64,000 nucleotides of DNA from Bacillus sp. EB106-08-02-XG196 (GTDB lineage Bacteria; Bacillota; Bacilli; Bacillales; Cytobacillaceae): NCBI RefSeq assembly GCF_013396335.1, contig NZ_JABWSY010000002.1:124296-188295 (forward strand), read 5' to 3'. The translations under genes and the position numbers were made by a program. This document shows positions 53,243-63,019 of this stretch, piece by piece. The notes under the pieces were generated by a model. That model saw only the letters and a list, made by a program, of their open reading frames with translations. It did not search any database and was not told the DNA's origin. Within the stretch, counting starts at the first letter, position 1; each line of letters begins with the position of its first letter.

Positions 53243-54926
53243 CAATTTTTTTATTTTCAGATGCTAAAAATAACAATTCTTCAGCATGTTTTTTCGTTAA
53301 ATCGGTAATTTCAACACCTGAAATCATTCTGCCAATTTCCCTTATTTTTTCTTCCATACAAAGTGGACTGACCGAAGTTTTGGTTCGCCCGCCTTTTGTC
53401 ACTTTGGAAATAAACAAATGAGTATCTGCCATTGCAGCCACTTGCGGCAAATGAGAAATACATAATACCTGTGAATCGACAGCTACATTATAAATTTTTT
53501 CAGCTATCGATTGTGCAACCCTGCCGCTGACACCAGTATCCACCTCATCAAAAATAATAGAAGTAACTCCTTGGTGTTTCGAAAAAATGCTTTTAAGTGC
53601 TAGCATTATCCTCGATAGTTCACCGCCAGAGGCAATTTTTGATAATGGCTTTAAAGGCTCACCGGGGTTGGTTGAAATAAAATACTCCACGTGATCCACA
53701 CCGTTTTTTGTAAAATGTGGCAAGACGGATTCAAAGCGGATTTCAAAGACTGTTTTTGCCATGTATAGTTCTTTTAACTCATTATGAATTAGTTTTGTCA
53801 ACTTTCCAGCCCAGCGTTTTCGGAGCTCGGTCAGCTGTTTGGCTTCTAGACTTAAATCCTTTTTGATGGAGGCTAGTTGTTTCTCTAATTGCCCTATATG
53901 TGTTTCTTTATTTTGTAATGTTTCTATTTCTTCTTCAATTTTCGCTGCATATTCTAAAATTTCTTCAATTGTTTTTCCATATTTCCGTTTTAACTGATTA
54001 ATTTCATTTAATCTTTCTTCGATTTCATTTAACCGCTGTGGATCATATTCTAATTCATCTAGTTCATTTCTCAATGTGCGGGAAGCATCCTCTAGTTGGT
54101 AAAAGCTATTCATGACGGATTCATATAATTCTTTATAAGCGGAATCCAATGCTTGAGCGTCTTCAAGCTGTCCCATTACCAAACTAATCCAATCCAGCCC
54201 CTTTTGTTCTCCTGTAAGGGCATTATAACTGGATTGAATTACATCAAAAACACGTTCAAAATTCACAAGCTTTCTTTTTTCTTCAAAGAGCTGCTCATCT
54301 TCATTCAGCTTTAAATTTGCATTTTGAATCTCGTCAAATTGAAATTGAATTAAATCTAATCGATGTGCTGTTTTTTGCTCATTCTCACTCAAAGACTTTA
54401 GTTTATGAAAAGTTTGTTCATAGCGATGAAACACTTCTTGGTATTCTGCCTGGGAACGAGATATTTCCTCAAACCCAAATTGGTCAAGTAAGAGAAGATG
54501 CCTGCTCTCATCCATTAAATCTTGGTGTTCATGCTGACTATGTATATCAACTAAGGTCGAACCCACTTCCCGGAGAGTGGAAATGGTCACGAGCTTACCA
54601 TTGATTCTACAAACACTTTTGCCAGTCCGGGAAATATCTCTTCGTAATACGACCATACCTTCTTCAATTTCAATTCCAAACTCAAATGCTTTTGAAAATA
54701 CCGGATGGTGGTCATCTATTTGAAATAGCCCCTCAATTTCTGCCTTATCTTCCCCATGTCTAACAAACTCAGCAGAGCCTCTGCCTCCTACCAGCAGATG
54801 AATGGCGTCAATAATAATTGACTTTCCTGCACCCGTTTCTCCAGTTAATACAGTCAAGCCCTTGTCAAACGAAATGGAAAGGGCCTCAATAATGGCAAAG
54901 TTCTTAATCGATAATTCTGATAACAT
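53226..54926 (-). CDS. recN: DNA repair protein RecN
   Basis: 566 aa, SMC-like. Walker A GETGAGKSI (28-36), long coiled coils (about 150-350), signature LSRIMLALKSI preceded by SGGE and Walker B IIFDEVDTGVSG. It binds 3' ends at double-strand breaks and organises repair centres. Fourteen bases after ahrC; the ahrC-recN pairing is conserved in Bacilli. Confidence 0.96.
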   Translation of the reverse strand: MLSELSIKNFAIIEALSISFDKGLTVLTGETGAGKSIIIDAIHLLVGGRGSAEFVRHGEDKAEIEGLFQIDDHHPVFSKAFEFGIEIEEGMVVLRRDISRTGKSVCRINGKLVTISTLREVGSTLVDIHSQHEHQDLMDESRHLLLLDQFGFEEISRSQAEYQEVFHRYEQTFHKLKSLSENEQKTAHRLDLIQFQFDEIQNANLKLNEDEQLFEEKRKLVNFERVFDVIQSSYNALTGEQKGLDWISLVMGQLEDAQALDSAYKELYESVMNSFYQLEDASRTLRNELDELEYDPQRLNEIEERLNEINQLKRKYGKTIEEILEYAAKIEEEIETLQNKETHIGQLEKQLASIKKDLSLEAKQLTELRKRWAGKLTKLIHNELKELYMAKTVFEIRFESVLPHFTKNGVDHVEYFISTNPGEPLKPLSKIASGGELSRIMLALKSIFSKHQGVTSIIFDEVDTGVSGRVAQSIAEKIYNVAVDSQVLCISHLPQVAAMADTHLFISKVTKGGRTKTSVSPLCMEEKIREIGRMISGVEITDLTKKHAEELLFLASENKKIEKLPN

Positions 54927-54940
54927 GGTGCTCCCCCCAA

Positions 54941-55390
54941 TTACAGCATGTCAAGGAACCGATTTGTGATTGTCTCTGTATCTTCAGGTGTACGACAGAT
55001 GAGTAAAATCGTATCGTCCCCACAAATGGTTCCTAAGATTTCTTCCCAGTCAAGGTTATCAAGTAATGCACCGATTGCCATAGCATTTCCTGGCAGACAT
55101 TTCATTACAAGTAAATGTCCAGCAGAATCTATACGAACAAATGCATCCATTAACGATCTTTTTAATTTTTGCAATGGATTAAAGCGTTGATCTGCTGGAA
55201 GGCTGTATTTGTATCTGCCATCTAACAATGGGACTTTAACCAAGTGCAGTTCTTTAATATCCCTTGAAACCGTTGCTTGTGTTACATTAAACCCAGCACT
55301 TTTTAACTCATCAACCAGTTCATCTTGTGTTTCAATATCATTATTGGTGATAATTTCTCTAATTTTTATATGACGTTGACCTTTATTCAA
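54941..55390 (-). CDS. ahrC: Arginine repressor AhrC/ArgR
   Basis: 149 aa from TTG at 55390 (GGGGTGA five bases upstream), giving the family start [15 protein letters not shown]-terminal winged helix ([17 protein letters not shown]) and C-terminal arginine-binding oligomerisation domain with the GDD of GTICGDDTI. As a hexamer with arginine it represses biosynthetic and activates catabolic arginine genes. A likely local target is artPQM at 31-33 kb. Confidence 0.95.
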   Translation of the reverse strand: MNKGQRHIKIREIITNNDIETQDELVDELKSAGFNVTQATVSRDIKELHLVKVPLLDGRYKYSLPADQRFNPLQKLKRSLMDAFVRIDSAGHLLVMKCLPGNAMAIGALLDNLDWEEILGTICGDDTILLICRTPEDTETITNRFLDML

Positions 55391-55515
55391 ATCATTCACC
55401 CCGTAATCATCAGAACATTTGAGTATTTTGTACAAAAATGTCGCTTATACCAATATGTTAGCCCATTTTGCCTAGGATGTACAATGATTATTCAAGAGAA
55501 AAACTTGTCAAATCA

Positions 55516-55546
55516 AAAAGGAAGGATAAGCATATGCTCATCCTTC
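55516..55546 (-). terminator. Terminator of yqxC
   Basis: Stem GAAGGATGAGCAT / ATGCTTATCCTTC with one mismatch, then CTTTTTG on the minus strand; overlaps the yqxC stop. The ahrC promoter should lie in 55391-55512. Confidence 0.7.
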
Positions 55547-56377
55547 TATATCTTGTTTCGATTTAAATTCTAGATGGGAGTCTTTCACTATTTGTGAAGG
55601 CTCAAAAGGTAATTGATTTTGACCATTATCTTGCTCCCCTACCCACCTGAGGTGAAGGAGAAACTCAATATTCCCGTCTCCTCCTGTGATAGGAGAAAAG
55701 GATAAATTAACCGCATTAAATCCTTGTTCAAGTGCAAAATTTACAATTTTATTAACAACCTGTAAATGTACTTTTTCATCGCGAACGATACCTTTTTTTC
55801 CCACCTGCTCACGGCCTGCTTCGAATTGCGGTTTGACGAGCGCAACAATATCACTGTCAGGGACAAGAAGTGTTTTTAAAACAGGTAAGATTAACTTTAA
55901 GGAAATAAAAGAAACATCGATGGTTGCAAAATTGGGCATTTCTCCTGATAAATCTTGCGGTGTTACATATCGAAAATTGGTTCTTTCCATAACCACTACA
56001 CGGTCATCCTGCCGCAGCTTCCATGCAAGCTGATTATATCCTACATCCAAGGCATAGGACATTTTGGCACCATTTTGCAGAGCACAGTCAGTAAAACCTC
56101 CCGTAGAAGCACCAATGTCGAGCATAATTTTATCCTTGACTGTCACATCAAAGACCTTTAACGCTTTCTCTAGCTTAAGACCGCCGCGACTTACATAGGG
56201 GAGCACATTTCCTTTTATCATAAGCGGGATATCTACTTTAACTTTTTCTCCAGGTTTATCTAAACGCTCCTCGTTTGTATAAACCAGTCCCGCCATAATG
56301 GAACGCTTTGCCTTCTCCCGAGTTTCAGCTAAACCTCTTTCAACTAATAAAACATCTAAACGCTCTTTGTTCTTCAT
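55538..56377 (-). CDS. yqxC: TlyA-family RNA methyltransferase YqxC
   Basis: 279 aa. N-terminal S4 RNA-binding domain (RLDVLLVERGLAETREKAKRSIMAG) and an FtsJ-type methyltransferase domain with the SAM motif MLDIGASTGGFTDCALQNGA and KPQFEAGR. TlyA of mycobacteria 2'-O-methylates 16S and 23S rRNA; the Bacillus protein is presumed similar. Three bases after dxs. Confidence 0.9.
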   Translation of the reverse strand: MKNKERLDVLLVERGLAETREKAKRSIMAGLVYTNEERLDKPGEKVKVDIPLMIKGNVLPYVSRGGLKLEKALKVFDVTVKDKIMLDIGASTGGFTDCALQNGAKMSYALDVGYNQLAWKLRQDDRVVVMERTNFRYVTPQDLSGEMPNFATIDVSFISLKLILPVLKTLLVPDSDIVALVKPQFEAGREQVGKKGIVRDEKVHLQVVNKIVNFALEQGFNAVNLSFSPITGGDGNIEFLLHLRWVGEQDNGQNQLPFEPSQIVKDSHLEFKSKQDIEG

Positions 56378-56380
56378 TCG

Positions 56381-58273
56381 TTATGCCCTTTGTTGTTTTT
56401 TTCGCGCAAGTATAGTCATTCTTTTAACAACCTCAGAAGTAGTCATCCCTATTTCCTCTAGCAGTGAATTAACATCACCATGCTCAATAAATTGGTCTGG
56501 TATCCCCATTCGGTCAATTGCTTGATGATAAAAACCTTGATCATGTGCGTATTCTAAAACATTGCTTCCAAATCCGCCTTGAAGAATCGCTTCTTCAATG
56601 GTTAGAATAGGTGTATTCTTTGAGAATAACTGATTGAGCATTTTTTCATCTAATGGCTTTATGAAACGCGCATTCACTACTTTTATTGAAATTCCTTGTT
56701 TTTCTAGAACTTCTGCTGCTTCCATTGCCATTGGGATTGTGGTACCAAAGGTTAAGATAGCACCGTCTTCGCCTTCCTTTAAAACCTCCCAGGTGCCAAT
56801 TGGAATGCTCTTGAACTTTTCATCCATTGGAACACCTAAACCATTTCCTCGAGGGAATCTCATCGCAATTGGACCATCATCATAATTTAGAGCCGTATAA
56901 ACCATATGCTGCCCTTCATTTTCATCTTTAGGCATCATTAATACCATATTAGGTACATGTCTTAAAAAGGCAATATCAAATACGCCCTGATGGGTTTCAC
57001 CATCTGCTCCTACTAACCCAGCCCGATCAATTCCAATGAAAACATTTAGATTCTGACGGCAAATGTCATGAACAACTTGATCATATGCCCGTTGTAAAAA
57101 TGTCGAATAGATGGCTAAAAATGGCTTCATATGTTGGGTGGCTAATCCAGCAGCTACCGTAGCAGCATGTTGTTCAGCTATTCCAACATCGTACATTCTC
57201 TCTGGGAATTCACTAGCAAAGCCCTCAAGCTTAGACCCAACAGGCATTGCAGGGGTAATTGCCACAATTCGCTCATCCTCGCGTGCAAGCTTACGAACTG
57301 TTTCACTAACTAGGCTGCTCCATGCCGGTGGTGCCTTATCAGACTTAACAAAGGCACCTGTATCCATCTTATATGGTCCTGTTCCATGCCATGTACCTTT
57401 TGTATCACTTTCAGCTGGATGGAAACCTTTTCCTTTTTTCGTAATCACATGGAGAAGGACTGGCCCTTCCGTTTTTTTGGCATAGCGGAAATTTTCAAAT
57501 AATGCTTCAAAATCATGCCCATCTACTGGACCTAAGTACGTAAAGCCCATTTCCTCAAAAAACATGCCTGAAACAAATAAATATTTTAAGCTGTCTTTAA
57601 CACGTTCGGCAGTTGCTGCGAGTTTTCCACCAACAGCCGGAACCTTTTTTAAGAATAATTCTAACTCGTCTTTAACCCACTGATATTTACCAGCAGTGCG
57701 TAATTGACCAAGGATATTATGAAGAGCACCAACATTAGGAGCAATTGACATTTCATTGTCGTTCAGGATGACGATCATATTCTTCTTTTCATGACCAATA
57801 TGGTTTAATGCTTCTAATGCCATTCCACCTGTTAACGCACCATCACCAATAATCGGCACAATAAAGGAGCTCTCTTTTTTCAAGTCTCTTGCTATGACCA
57901 TTCCCATCGCCGCAGAAAGAGATGTCGAGCTATGTCCTGTTTCCCATACATCATGCTCACTTTCAATTCTTTTCGGAAAGCCGCACAGTCCTTTATATTG
58001 ACGCAATGTATCAAATTCGCCAGCCCTGCCTGTCAGTATTTTATGAACATAGGACTGATGTCCTACATCCCAAATAAATTTGTCTTTGGGGCTGTCAAAA
58101 CATTTATGTAAAGCAATTGTTAATTCGACAACACCTAAATTCGGTCCAATATGGCCTCCAGTTACAGACAGCTTTTCAATCAAGAATTTGCGTACCTCTT
58201 GACTTAAAGCCTCTAATTCTTGATTTGACATCCCTTTTAAAAAGGAAGGGTCTTTTATTGATAACAGATCCAT
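56381..58273 (-). CDS. dxs: 1-deoxy-D-xylulose-5-phosphate synthase
   Basis: 630 aa from the ATG at 58273, which gives the family start [14 protein letters not shown]; the frame to 58294 has a weaker ribosome site. ThDP motif [18 protein letters not shown]...[13 protein letters not shown], catalytic-type GHSS(T)SLS, and a transketolase C domain. It condenses pyruvate and glyceraldehyde 3-phosphate as the first step of the MEP isoprenoid pathway. Next to ispA, which uses the products. Confidence 0.97.
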   Translation of the reverse strand: MDLLSIKDPSFLKGMSNQELEALSQEVRKFLIEKLSVTGGHIGPNLGVVELTIALHKCFDSPKDKFIWDVGHQSYVHKILTGRAGEFDTLRQYKGLCGFPKRIESEHDVWETGHSSTSLSAAMGMVIARDLKKESSFIVPIIGDGALTGGMALEALNHIGHEKKNMIVILNDNEMSIAPNVGALHNILGQLRTAGKYQWVKDELELFLKKVPAVGGKLAATAERVKDSLKYLFVSGMFFEEMGFTYLGPVDGHDFEALFENFRYAKKTEGPVLLHVITKKGKGFHPAESDTKGTWHGTGPYKMDTGAFVKSDKAPPAWSSLVSETVRKLAREDERIVAITPAMPVGSKLEGFASEFPERMYDVGIAEQHAATVAAGLATQHMKPFLAIYSTFLQRAYDQVVHDICRQNLNVFIGIDRAGLVGADGETHQGVFDIAFLRHVPNMVLMMPKDENEGQHMVYTALNYDDGPIAMRFPRGNGLGVPMDEKFKSIPIGTWEVLKEGEDGAILTFGTTIPMAMEAAEVLEKQGISIKVVNARFIKPLDEKMLNQLFSKNTPILTIEEAILQGGFGSNVLEYAHDQGFYHQAIDRMGIPDQFIEHGDVNSLLEEIGMTTSEVVKRMTILARKKQQRA

Positions 58274-58325
58274 TTTAGGACCACTCACTTTCATACTTTT
58301 TCTTTCAGTCTACTATTTAAAAATA

Positions 58326-58352
58326 GCCGCTAACACTATTAGTGGTAACGGC
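58326..58352 (-). terminator. Probable terminator between ispA and dxs
   Basis: Minus strand GCCGTTACCACT-AAT-AGTGTTAGCGGC (two mismatches) followed by TATTTTTAAATAG. It separates the nusB-folD-xseAB-ispA unit from dxs-yqxC, or attenuates between them. Confidence 0.7.
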
Positions 58353-58420
58353 ATTAACAACGTTTTCTACATTGACAACAATTATAACACAATTACTTTG
58401 TTGTTCAAATACCAGTTATA

Positions 58421-59314
58421 TTAGTGGTCTCTAGATGCCACAAGGTCTGCAATTTCACTAAGCAGATTGATAGTAAGTCCAGTCTTTTCTAAGTATTGTT
58501 TGGACAAATCTAATTGCTTTTGTAACTCTTCTTTCGCACCCTCCATCGTTAACAGCTGTGGATAGGTACTCTTATTATTAGTGGTGTCACTTCCAACAGG
58601 TTTACCTAGTAACTCTGGATTGCCTTCTAAGTCTAAAATGTCATCCTGTATTTGAAATGCAAGCCCAAGATGATGGGCAAAAGAAGAAAGGTTCTCAAGT
58701 TGCTCGTGGTTTGCCCCACCTAACAATGCACCTGCAATGACACTAAATCTTAAGAGTCTTCCTGTTTTATGTATATGTATATACTCAAGCTCTTCAATGG
58801 TTAGAGTTTTTCCCTCTCCTTCCATATCCGCCACTTGACCGCCAACCATTCCTTCACTGCCTGCAGCTTTGGCCATTTCGGTTACCAATCGGAGTTTCGT
58901 CTCACTCGAAGCATTTTCGTTTGGAATCTGGCCAATTACCTCGAAGCTTAAGGTTAATAAGGCATCTCCAGCTAGTATAGCGATTGCATCGCCAAACACT
59001 TTGTGATTCGTTGGCTTCCCTCTTCTAAGGTCATCATTATCCATACTTGGCAAGTCATCGTGGATTAATGAATAAGTATGAATCATTTCTATTGCTGAAG
59101 CTGCTAACAGCCCAAGTTTAGGGTCTTTTCCAAAAGCAGCAATGGTTGCAAATACTAATAAAGGACGAATTCTTTTACCGCCTGCTTCAAGGGAATAATG
59201 CATGGCTTCTTTAATAATAGGAGGTGCTTTCAGCTTTTGCACCAAGGTTCGAAGCTCTGATTCAAGCAGTTGTTTATGTTCTTGTGTAAAAGCATCTAGA
59301 ACTTTAGTACTCAA
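58421..59314 (-). CDS. ispA: Farnesyl diphosphate synthase
   Basis: 297 aa from TTG with GGAGGAATAGG upstream. First Asp-rich motif DDLPSMDND (about 84-92) and second DDILD (about 224), both for Mg-diphosphate binding. It builds C15 farnesyl diphosphate from IPP and DMAPP for undecaprenol, menaquinone and heme O side chains. Three bases after xseB. Confidence 0.95.
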   Translation of the reverse strand: MSTKVLDAFTQEHKQLLESELRTLVQKLKAPPIIKEAMHYSLEAGGKRIRPLLVFATIAAFGKDPKLGLLAASAIEMIHTYSLIHDDLPSMDNDDLRRGKPTNHKVFGDAIAILAGDALLTLSFEVIGQIPNENASSETKLRLVTEMAKAAGSEGMVGGQVADMEGEGKTLTIEELEYIHIHKTGRLLRFSVIAGALLGGANHEQLENLSSFAHHLGLAFQIQDDILDLEGNPELLGKPVGSDTTNNKSTYPQLLTMEGAKEELQKQLDLSKQYLEKTGLTINLLSEIADLVASRDH

Positions 59315-59317
59315 AGC

Positions 59318-59551
59318 CTATTCCTCCTCTTCTATCTTGAAGTTTTGTTTCCGTCCGTCCTCCGTAATAATCTGTGTTAATTGTTCTTCAACACTTTTAA
59401 GCTTATCATGACAAAGCTTAGATAGTTCCATCCCTTCTTTATAAAAGACAATTGCCTCTTCTAAAGGGACATCTCCTTCTTCAAGCTTATCCACAATTTG
59501 CTCAAGCTTATTCATTGCTTCCTCAAAGGAAATCTTTTGTTCATTCGTCAC
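59318..59551 (-). CDS. xseB: Exonuclease VII, small subunit
   Basis: 77 aa, the normal size. Helical hairpin [36 protein letters not shown] is the XseB signature. Several copies bind each XseA. It overlaps the xseA end by 11 bp, so the two are translationally coupled. Confidence 0.95.
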   Translation of the reverse strand: MTNEQKISFEEAMNKLEQIVDKLEEGDVPLEEAIVFYKEGMELSKLCHDKLKSVEEQLTQIITEDGRKQNFKIEEEE

Positions 59552-60899
59552 GGTTTTCGCTCTCCTTTATGTTCTGTACATTACAGAGAAGGCTGCCATC
59601 TGATAATTGAATCTGAAGTGGTTCGTTCTCTTTAACTTGTTTAATACTTTTTATTAATTCATTTTCAGTAGAATAGACGAGGCTGTATCCACGTTCCATT
59701 ATTTTTAACGGACTTAAGGCTTGAAGGGTTGAAATAACCTTATCGAATTCTGTTTGTTTCTTTAAGAGAATTTTCTCCATTGCCCTCCCGATATCTTTTT
59801 GTGAGCGGTCAAACCTGCCCGCTGCATCGAGTAAAGCTACCCTTGGATGGTTTCGCATCAGACGATTATGAACCGTTTGATGCTGTGACCTTTTTACATC
59901 TGACAATCGAGAAGCGCCGCGAACAAGCAGTTCTGTTAATTTATCTACCTGCTCAAGCTTCTGTTCGTAAAGACGCTGTGGATACCGAAAAGCATAGGAT
60001 TTTTGTACTCTGTCTAACCGTTGCTTCTCATATCGGTATAGGCTATTCATAGACTGGAGCATACGGGTTTTCCGCTGCAGCAGTCTTTCCATTAATTCCT
60101 CGATATGAGGTACAGCTAACTCAGCTGCTGCAGTCGGCGTTGGCGCACGCATATCTGCAACAAAATCTGCAATGGTAAAATCTGTTTCATGTCCAACAGC
60201 AGAAATGATTGGGAGTACAGATTGAAATATCGCTCTAGCGACCAATTCCTCATTAAAAGCCCATAATTCTTCAATTGAGCCGCCGCCACGCCCAACTATA
60301 AGTACATCAAGGTCATCCAGCTTATTTGCCTTCTCAATAGCTTTAGCGATAGAAGGAGCGGCATTTTCACCTTGTACGAGTGCTGGTAATACTAGAATAT
60401 TCGCAATCGGATAACGTCTTTTTATCGTGGTGATAATATCTCTTATTGCAGCTCCTGTTGGGGAGGTAATGACGCCTACCGTCTTAGGATAGCTTGGAAT
60501 AGACTTCTTACGTTCTATCGAAAATAAACCTTCCGCTTCAAGTCTTTTTCTTAACTGTTCATAGGCTAAAAATAACTCCCCAATCCCATCTGGCTGCATT
60601 TCCTTTATATATATTTGATATTGACCGCTTGGTTCATAGACAGAAATATCTCCTTTCACAACCACCTTCATGCCGTTTTCTGGCGAAAACTTCATTGTCC
60701 GTGATTGGCTGGAGAACATGACAGCCAAAATCCGTGCTTTTTCATCCTTTAAGGTAAAGTACATATGCCCGCTCGAATGTTGTTTAAAGTTTGATATTTC
60801 ACCTCTAACATGGACATCCTGCAAATGGGGATCAGCATCAAATTTTCTTTTTATGTATTTTGTTAATGCCAATACAGATAAATACTTTTTTTCCTCCAT
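59541..60899 (-). CDS. xseA: Exonuclease VII, large subunit
   Basis: 452 aa. N-terminal OB domain ([27 protein letters not shown]), catalytic domain with [14 protein letters not shown] and [16 protein letters not shown], and a coiled-coil C-terminus that holds XseB. Processive single-strand exonuclease acting from both ends. Thirteen bases after folD. Confidence 0.96.
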   Translation of the reverse strand: MEEKKYLSVLALTKYIKRKFDADPHLQDVHVRGEISNFKQHSSGHMYFTLKDEKARILAVMFSSQSRTMKFSPENGMKVVVKGDISVYEPSGQYQIYIKEMQPDGIGELFLAYEQLRKRLEAEGLFSIERKKSIPSYPKTVGVITSPTGAAIRDIITTIKRRYPIANILVLPALVQGENAAPSIAKAIEKANKLDDLDVLIVGRGGGSIEELWAFNEELVARAIFQSVLPIISAVGHETDFTIADFVADMRAPTPTAAAELAVPHIEELMERLLQRKTRMLQSMNSLYRYEKQRLDRVQKSYAFRYPQRLYEQKLEQVDKLTELLVRGASRLSDVKRSQHQTVHNRLMRNHPRVALLDAAGRFDRSQKDIGRAMEKILLKKQTEFDKVISTLQALSPLKIMERGYSLVYSTENELIKSIKQVKENEPLQIQLSDGSLLCNVQNIKESENRDE

Positions 60900-60912
60900 T
60901 ACGAACTCCTTT

Positions 60913-61767
60913 TTAGGACTGCAGCGTATTTTTTGCTGATTTAAGAGTGTTATACATAAGCATCGTAATGGTCATTGGACCTACTCCCTTTGGAACTGGA
61001 GTAATATAACCGGCTTTTTCTACAACTTCGTTAAAATCAACATCCCCGCAAAGCTTTCCAGCTTCATTTCTGTTTATCCCTACATCAATAATGACTGCAC
61101 CTTCTTTTACATGATTGGCTTTAATAAAATTAGCAATACCAACTGCCGCAACAAGTATATCAGCCTGTGATGTTTGAGCCTGTAAATCCTTTGTCCTTGA
61201 ATGACAGTAGGTTACAGTTGCATGCTGGTTAAGAAATAATTGACCAACTGGCTTTCCAACAATATTACTTCTCCCTACAACTACTACATGTTTGCCAGCA
61301 ACAGATATACCAGTCTCCTCTAAGAGCACCATGATTCCAAAAGGGGTACACGGTAAGAAAGCATCTTGACCAGTCATCATTCGTCCAATGTTAATGGGAT
61401 GGAATCCGTCGACATCTTTTAATGGTGAGATTGCTTCAATTACTTTAATTTCATCAATATGCTTTGGCAGTGGCAGTTGAACAAGAATTCCGTGGATTGC
61501 GGGGTCTCCATTCAATTCCTCGATTTTTAACAGAAGTTCTTCCTGGGAAGTCTCTTCCGGTAACTCAATTAGTACAGAGTGCATACCAAGGTCTTGACAA
61601 GTTTTTTCTTTATTTGTTACATATGTTCTGGACGCATGATTATTTCCAACGAGAATGACAGCAAGTCCAGGTGTAACTCCTTGTTCTTTTAATTTACGGA
61701 CTTCCTCAGCAATTTCTACTTTTTTCTTTGCGGCTATTTCCTTACCATCAATAATTGTTGCAGTCAT
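60913..61767 (-). CDS. folD: Methylenetetrahydrofolate dehydrogenase / methenyl-THF cyclohydrolase
   Basis: 284 aa. Active-site Y-x3-K in [29 protein letters not shown], the NADP-binding [15 protein letters not shown] and the C-terminal [15 protein letters not shown]. It interconverts one-carbon folates. It follows nusB by about 30 bp in the usual Bacillus order. Confidence 0.97.
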   Translation of the reverse strand: MTATIIDGKEIAAKKKVEIAEEVRKLKEQGVTPGLAVILVGNNHASRTYVTNKEKTCQDLGMHSVLIELPEETSQEELLLKIEELNGDPAIHGILVQLPLPKHIDEIKVIEAISPLKDVDGFHPINIGRMMTGQDAFLPCTPFGIMVLLEETGISVAGKHVVVVGRSNIVGKPVGQLFLNQHATVTYCHSRTKDLQAQTSQADILVAAVGIANFIKANHVKEGAVIIDVGINRNEAGKLCGDVDFNEVVEKAGYITPVPKGVGPMTITMLMYNTLKSAKNTLQS

Positions 61768-61798
61768 AATGTTTCCCCTCCTGTAATTGGCAATTTAT

Positions 61799-62197
61799 TT
61801 ATTCGCTAATCAGCTGCTGTTTCACCTTAGATAGTACACCATTAATAAATCGGCTGGATTGTTCGTCGCCGTAGATTTTAGCAATTTCTATTGCTTCATC
61901 TAAAATAACATTTTCAGGTGTTTCATTTCTGAAATATTTTAATTCATAGACGGCTAACCTTAATAAGTTTCTGTCTACGGTTGCTAAACGGTCCATCGTC
62001 CATTTTTCAAGGTTTACTACGATTAATGGATCAATTTCATTTTTATTTTCAACCACTCCTAACACAAGCTTAGTTAGGTAGTCATCTCCTGACTCCCCTT
62101 CCAAAACATGTTCAATTGCAGAAGCTGGCTCTGTATTGCTTACATCGATTTGAAAAAGAGCTTGTAACGCCTTTTCCCTTGCAGTTCTTCTTTTCAT
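61799..62197 (-). CDS. nusB: Transcription antitermination factor NusB
   Basis: 132 aa from the ATG at 62197 with AAAGGAG; the frame to 62293 has no ribosome site. NusB fold with the RNA-binding arginine-rich start MKRRTAREKALQALFQID and the late NVILDEAIEIAKIYGDEQSSRFINGVLSKV. It binds boxA of rRNA leaders with NusE. A terminator and a MITE-like repeat split it from yqhY. Confidence 0.95.
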   Translation of the reverse strand: MKRRTAREKALQALFQIDVSNTEPASAIEHVLEGESGDDYLTKLVLGVVENKNEIDPLIVVNLEKWTMDRLATVDRNLLRLAVYELKYFRNETPENVILDEAIEIAKIYGDEQSSRFINGVLSKVKQQLISE

Positions 62198-62363
62198 TAT
62201 ACAGTTAACTCCTTTAGAGATAATAATTAATTTTTGTCTAATTTCATACAACAATTGCATGATATTGTTTTGCACATAAAAAGATAATAGCATAACTAAA
62301 ATCGATTCGCACTGTAATACCTTATTTTTACCTAGAAGCAGTATACTAATAACCGTAAAAAAA

Positions 62364-62396
62364 GAAAAAAACCAAAGGATTTTCTCCTTTGGTTTT
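62364..62396 (-). terminator. Terminator of the accC-yqhY unit
   Basis: 12-base arms AAAACCAAAGGA / TCCTTTGGTTTT, then TTTTTTC on the minus strand. It abuts the MITE-like repeat, which would therefore be transcribed at the 3' end of yqhY mRNA. Confidence 0.9.
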
Positions 62397-62582
62397 AGCT
62401 GTGTTTAACTAGTCTGTTGATTTTCGTTCCAGTCACTTCGCGCACCTTAGGGCGGTCCGGGGAGCCTCCTCGGCGCTTTAGCGCCTGCGGGGTCTCCCCC
62501 TGCCCCGTCCTCCCGCAGGAGTCTTCGTGCCTGGAACGAAATCAACGAGTTAACTAAACCAACAATTAACTGTAACACAGCC
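62397..62582. repeat. GC-rich MITE-like repeat between yqhY and nusB
   Basis: 186 bp with near-terminal inverted repeats (left AGCTGTGTTTAACT, right end reversed GGCTGTGTTACAGTTAAT) and a second inner inverted pair, GTTGATTTTCGTTCCAG / CTGGAACGAAATCAAC. The centre is far richer in GC than its surroundings and folds into GGGGAG...CTCCCC around GGCGCTTTAGCGCC. It has no coding capacity. I recall similar repeats in many Bacillaceae genomes. Confidence 0.8.
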
Positions 62583-62594
62583 TTTATAAAATCA

Positions 62595-63002
62595 TTAAAT
62601 CTCTTCTTCTACTTCTGGTTCTGGTTTTTGGGTTTCGAATGAGATACCAACGACGTGTATGTTTACTGCTTCTGCCTCTAGGGCTGTCATGTTGAGCAAT
62701 GCTTGTCGGATGTTATCTTGTATTTTCCCTGCTACAGTTGGAATAGAGACCCCAAATTTCATTAAGCAGTATACGTCAACTGTGATTCCATCTTCTGATA
62801 ATTCCACCTTAACACCTTTACCGTGGTTTTTCTTCCCTAGCCGTTCAACTACACCTGTCGCAAAGTTCCCACGCATTTGTGCAACTCCCTCGACCTCGGA
62901 AGCAGCAATACCTGCAATGACTTCAATGACTTCTGGTGCAATTTCAACTTTACCGTGGCCACTGTTACCTTGATTCATTTCCAGTACATTATATTCGCTC
63001 AT
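62595..63002 (-). CDS. yqhY: Asp23/Gls24 family protein YqhY
   Basis: 135 aa from the ATG at 63002 (GGGGGTG upstream). Asp23 domain with VEIAPEVIEVIAGIAASEVEGVAQMRG and DVYCLMKFGVSIPTVAGKIQDNIRQAL. It lies right after accC as in B. subtilis, where YqhY is linked to acetyl-CoA carboxylase balance. The acidic tail ends in PEPEVEEEI. Confidence 0.92.
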   Translation of the reverse strand: MSEYNVLEMNQGNSGHGKVEIAPEVIEVIAGIAASEVEGVAQMRGNFATGVVERLGKKNHGKGVKVELSEDGITVDVYCLMKFGVSIPTVAGKIQDNIRQALLNMTALEAEAVNIHVVGISFETQKPEPEVEEEI

Positions 63003-63019
63003 AAAGTACACCCCCAGAT

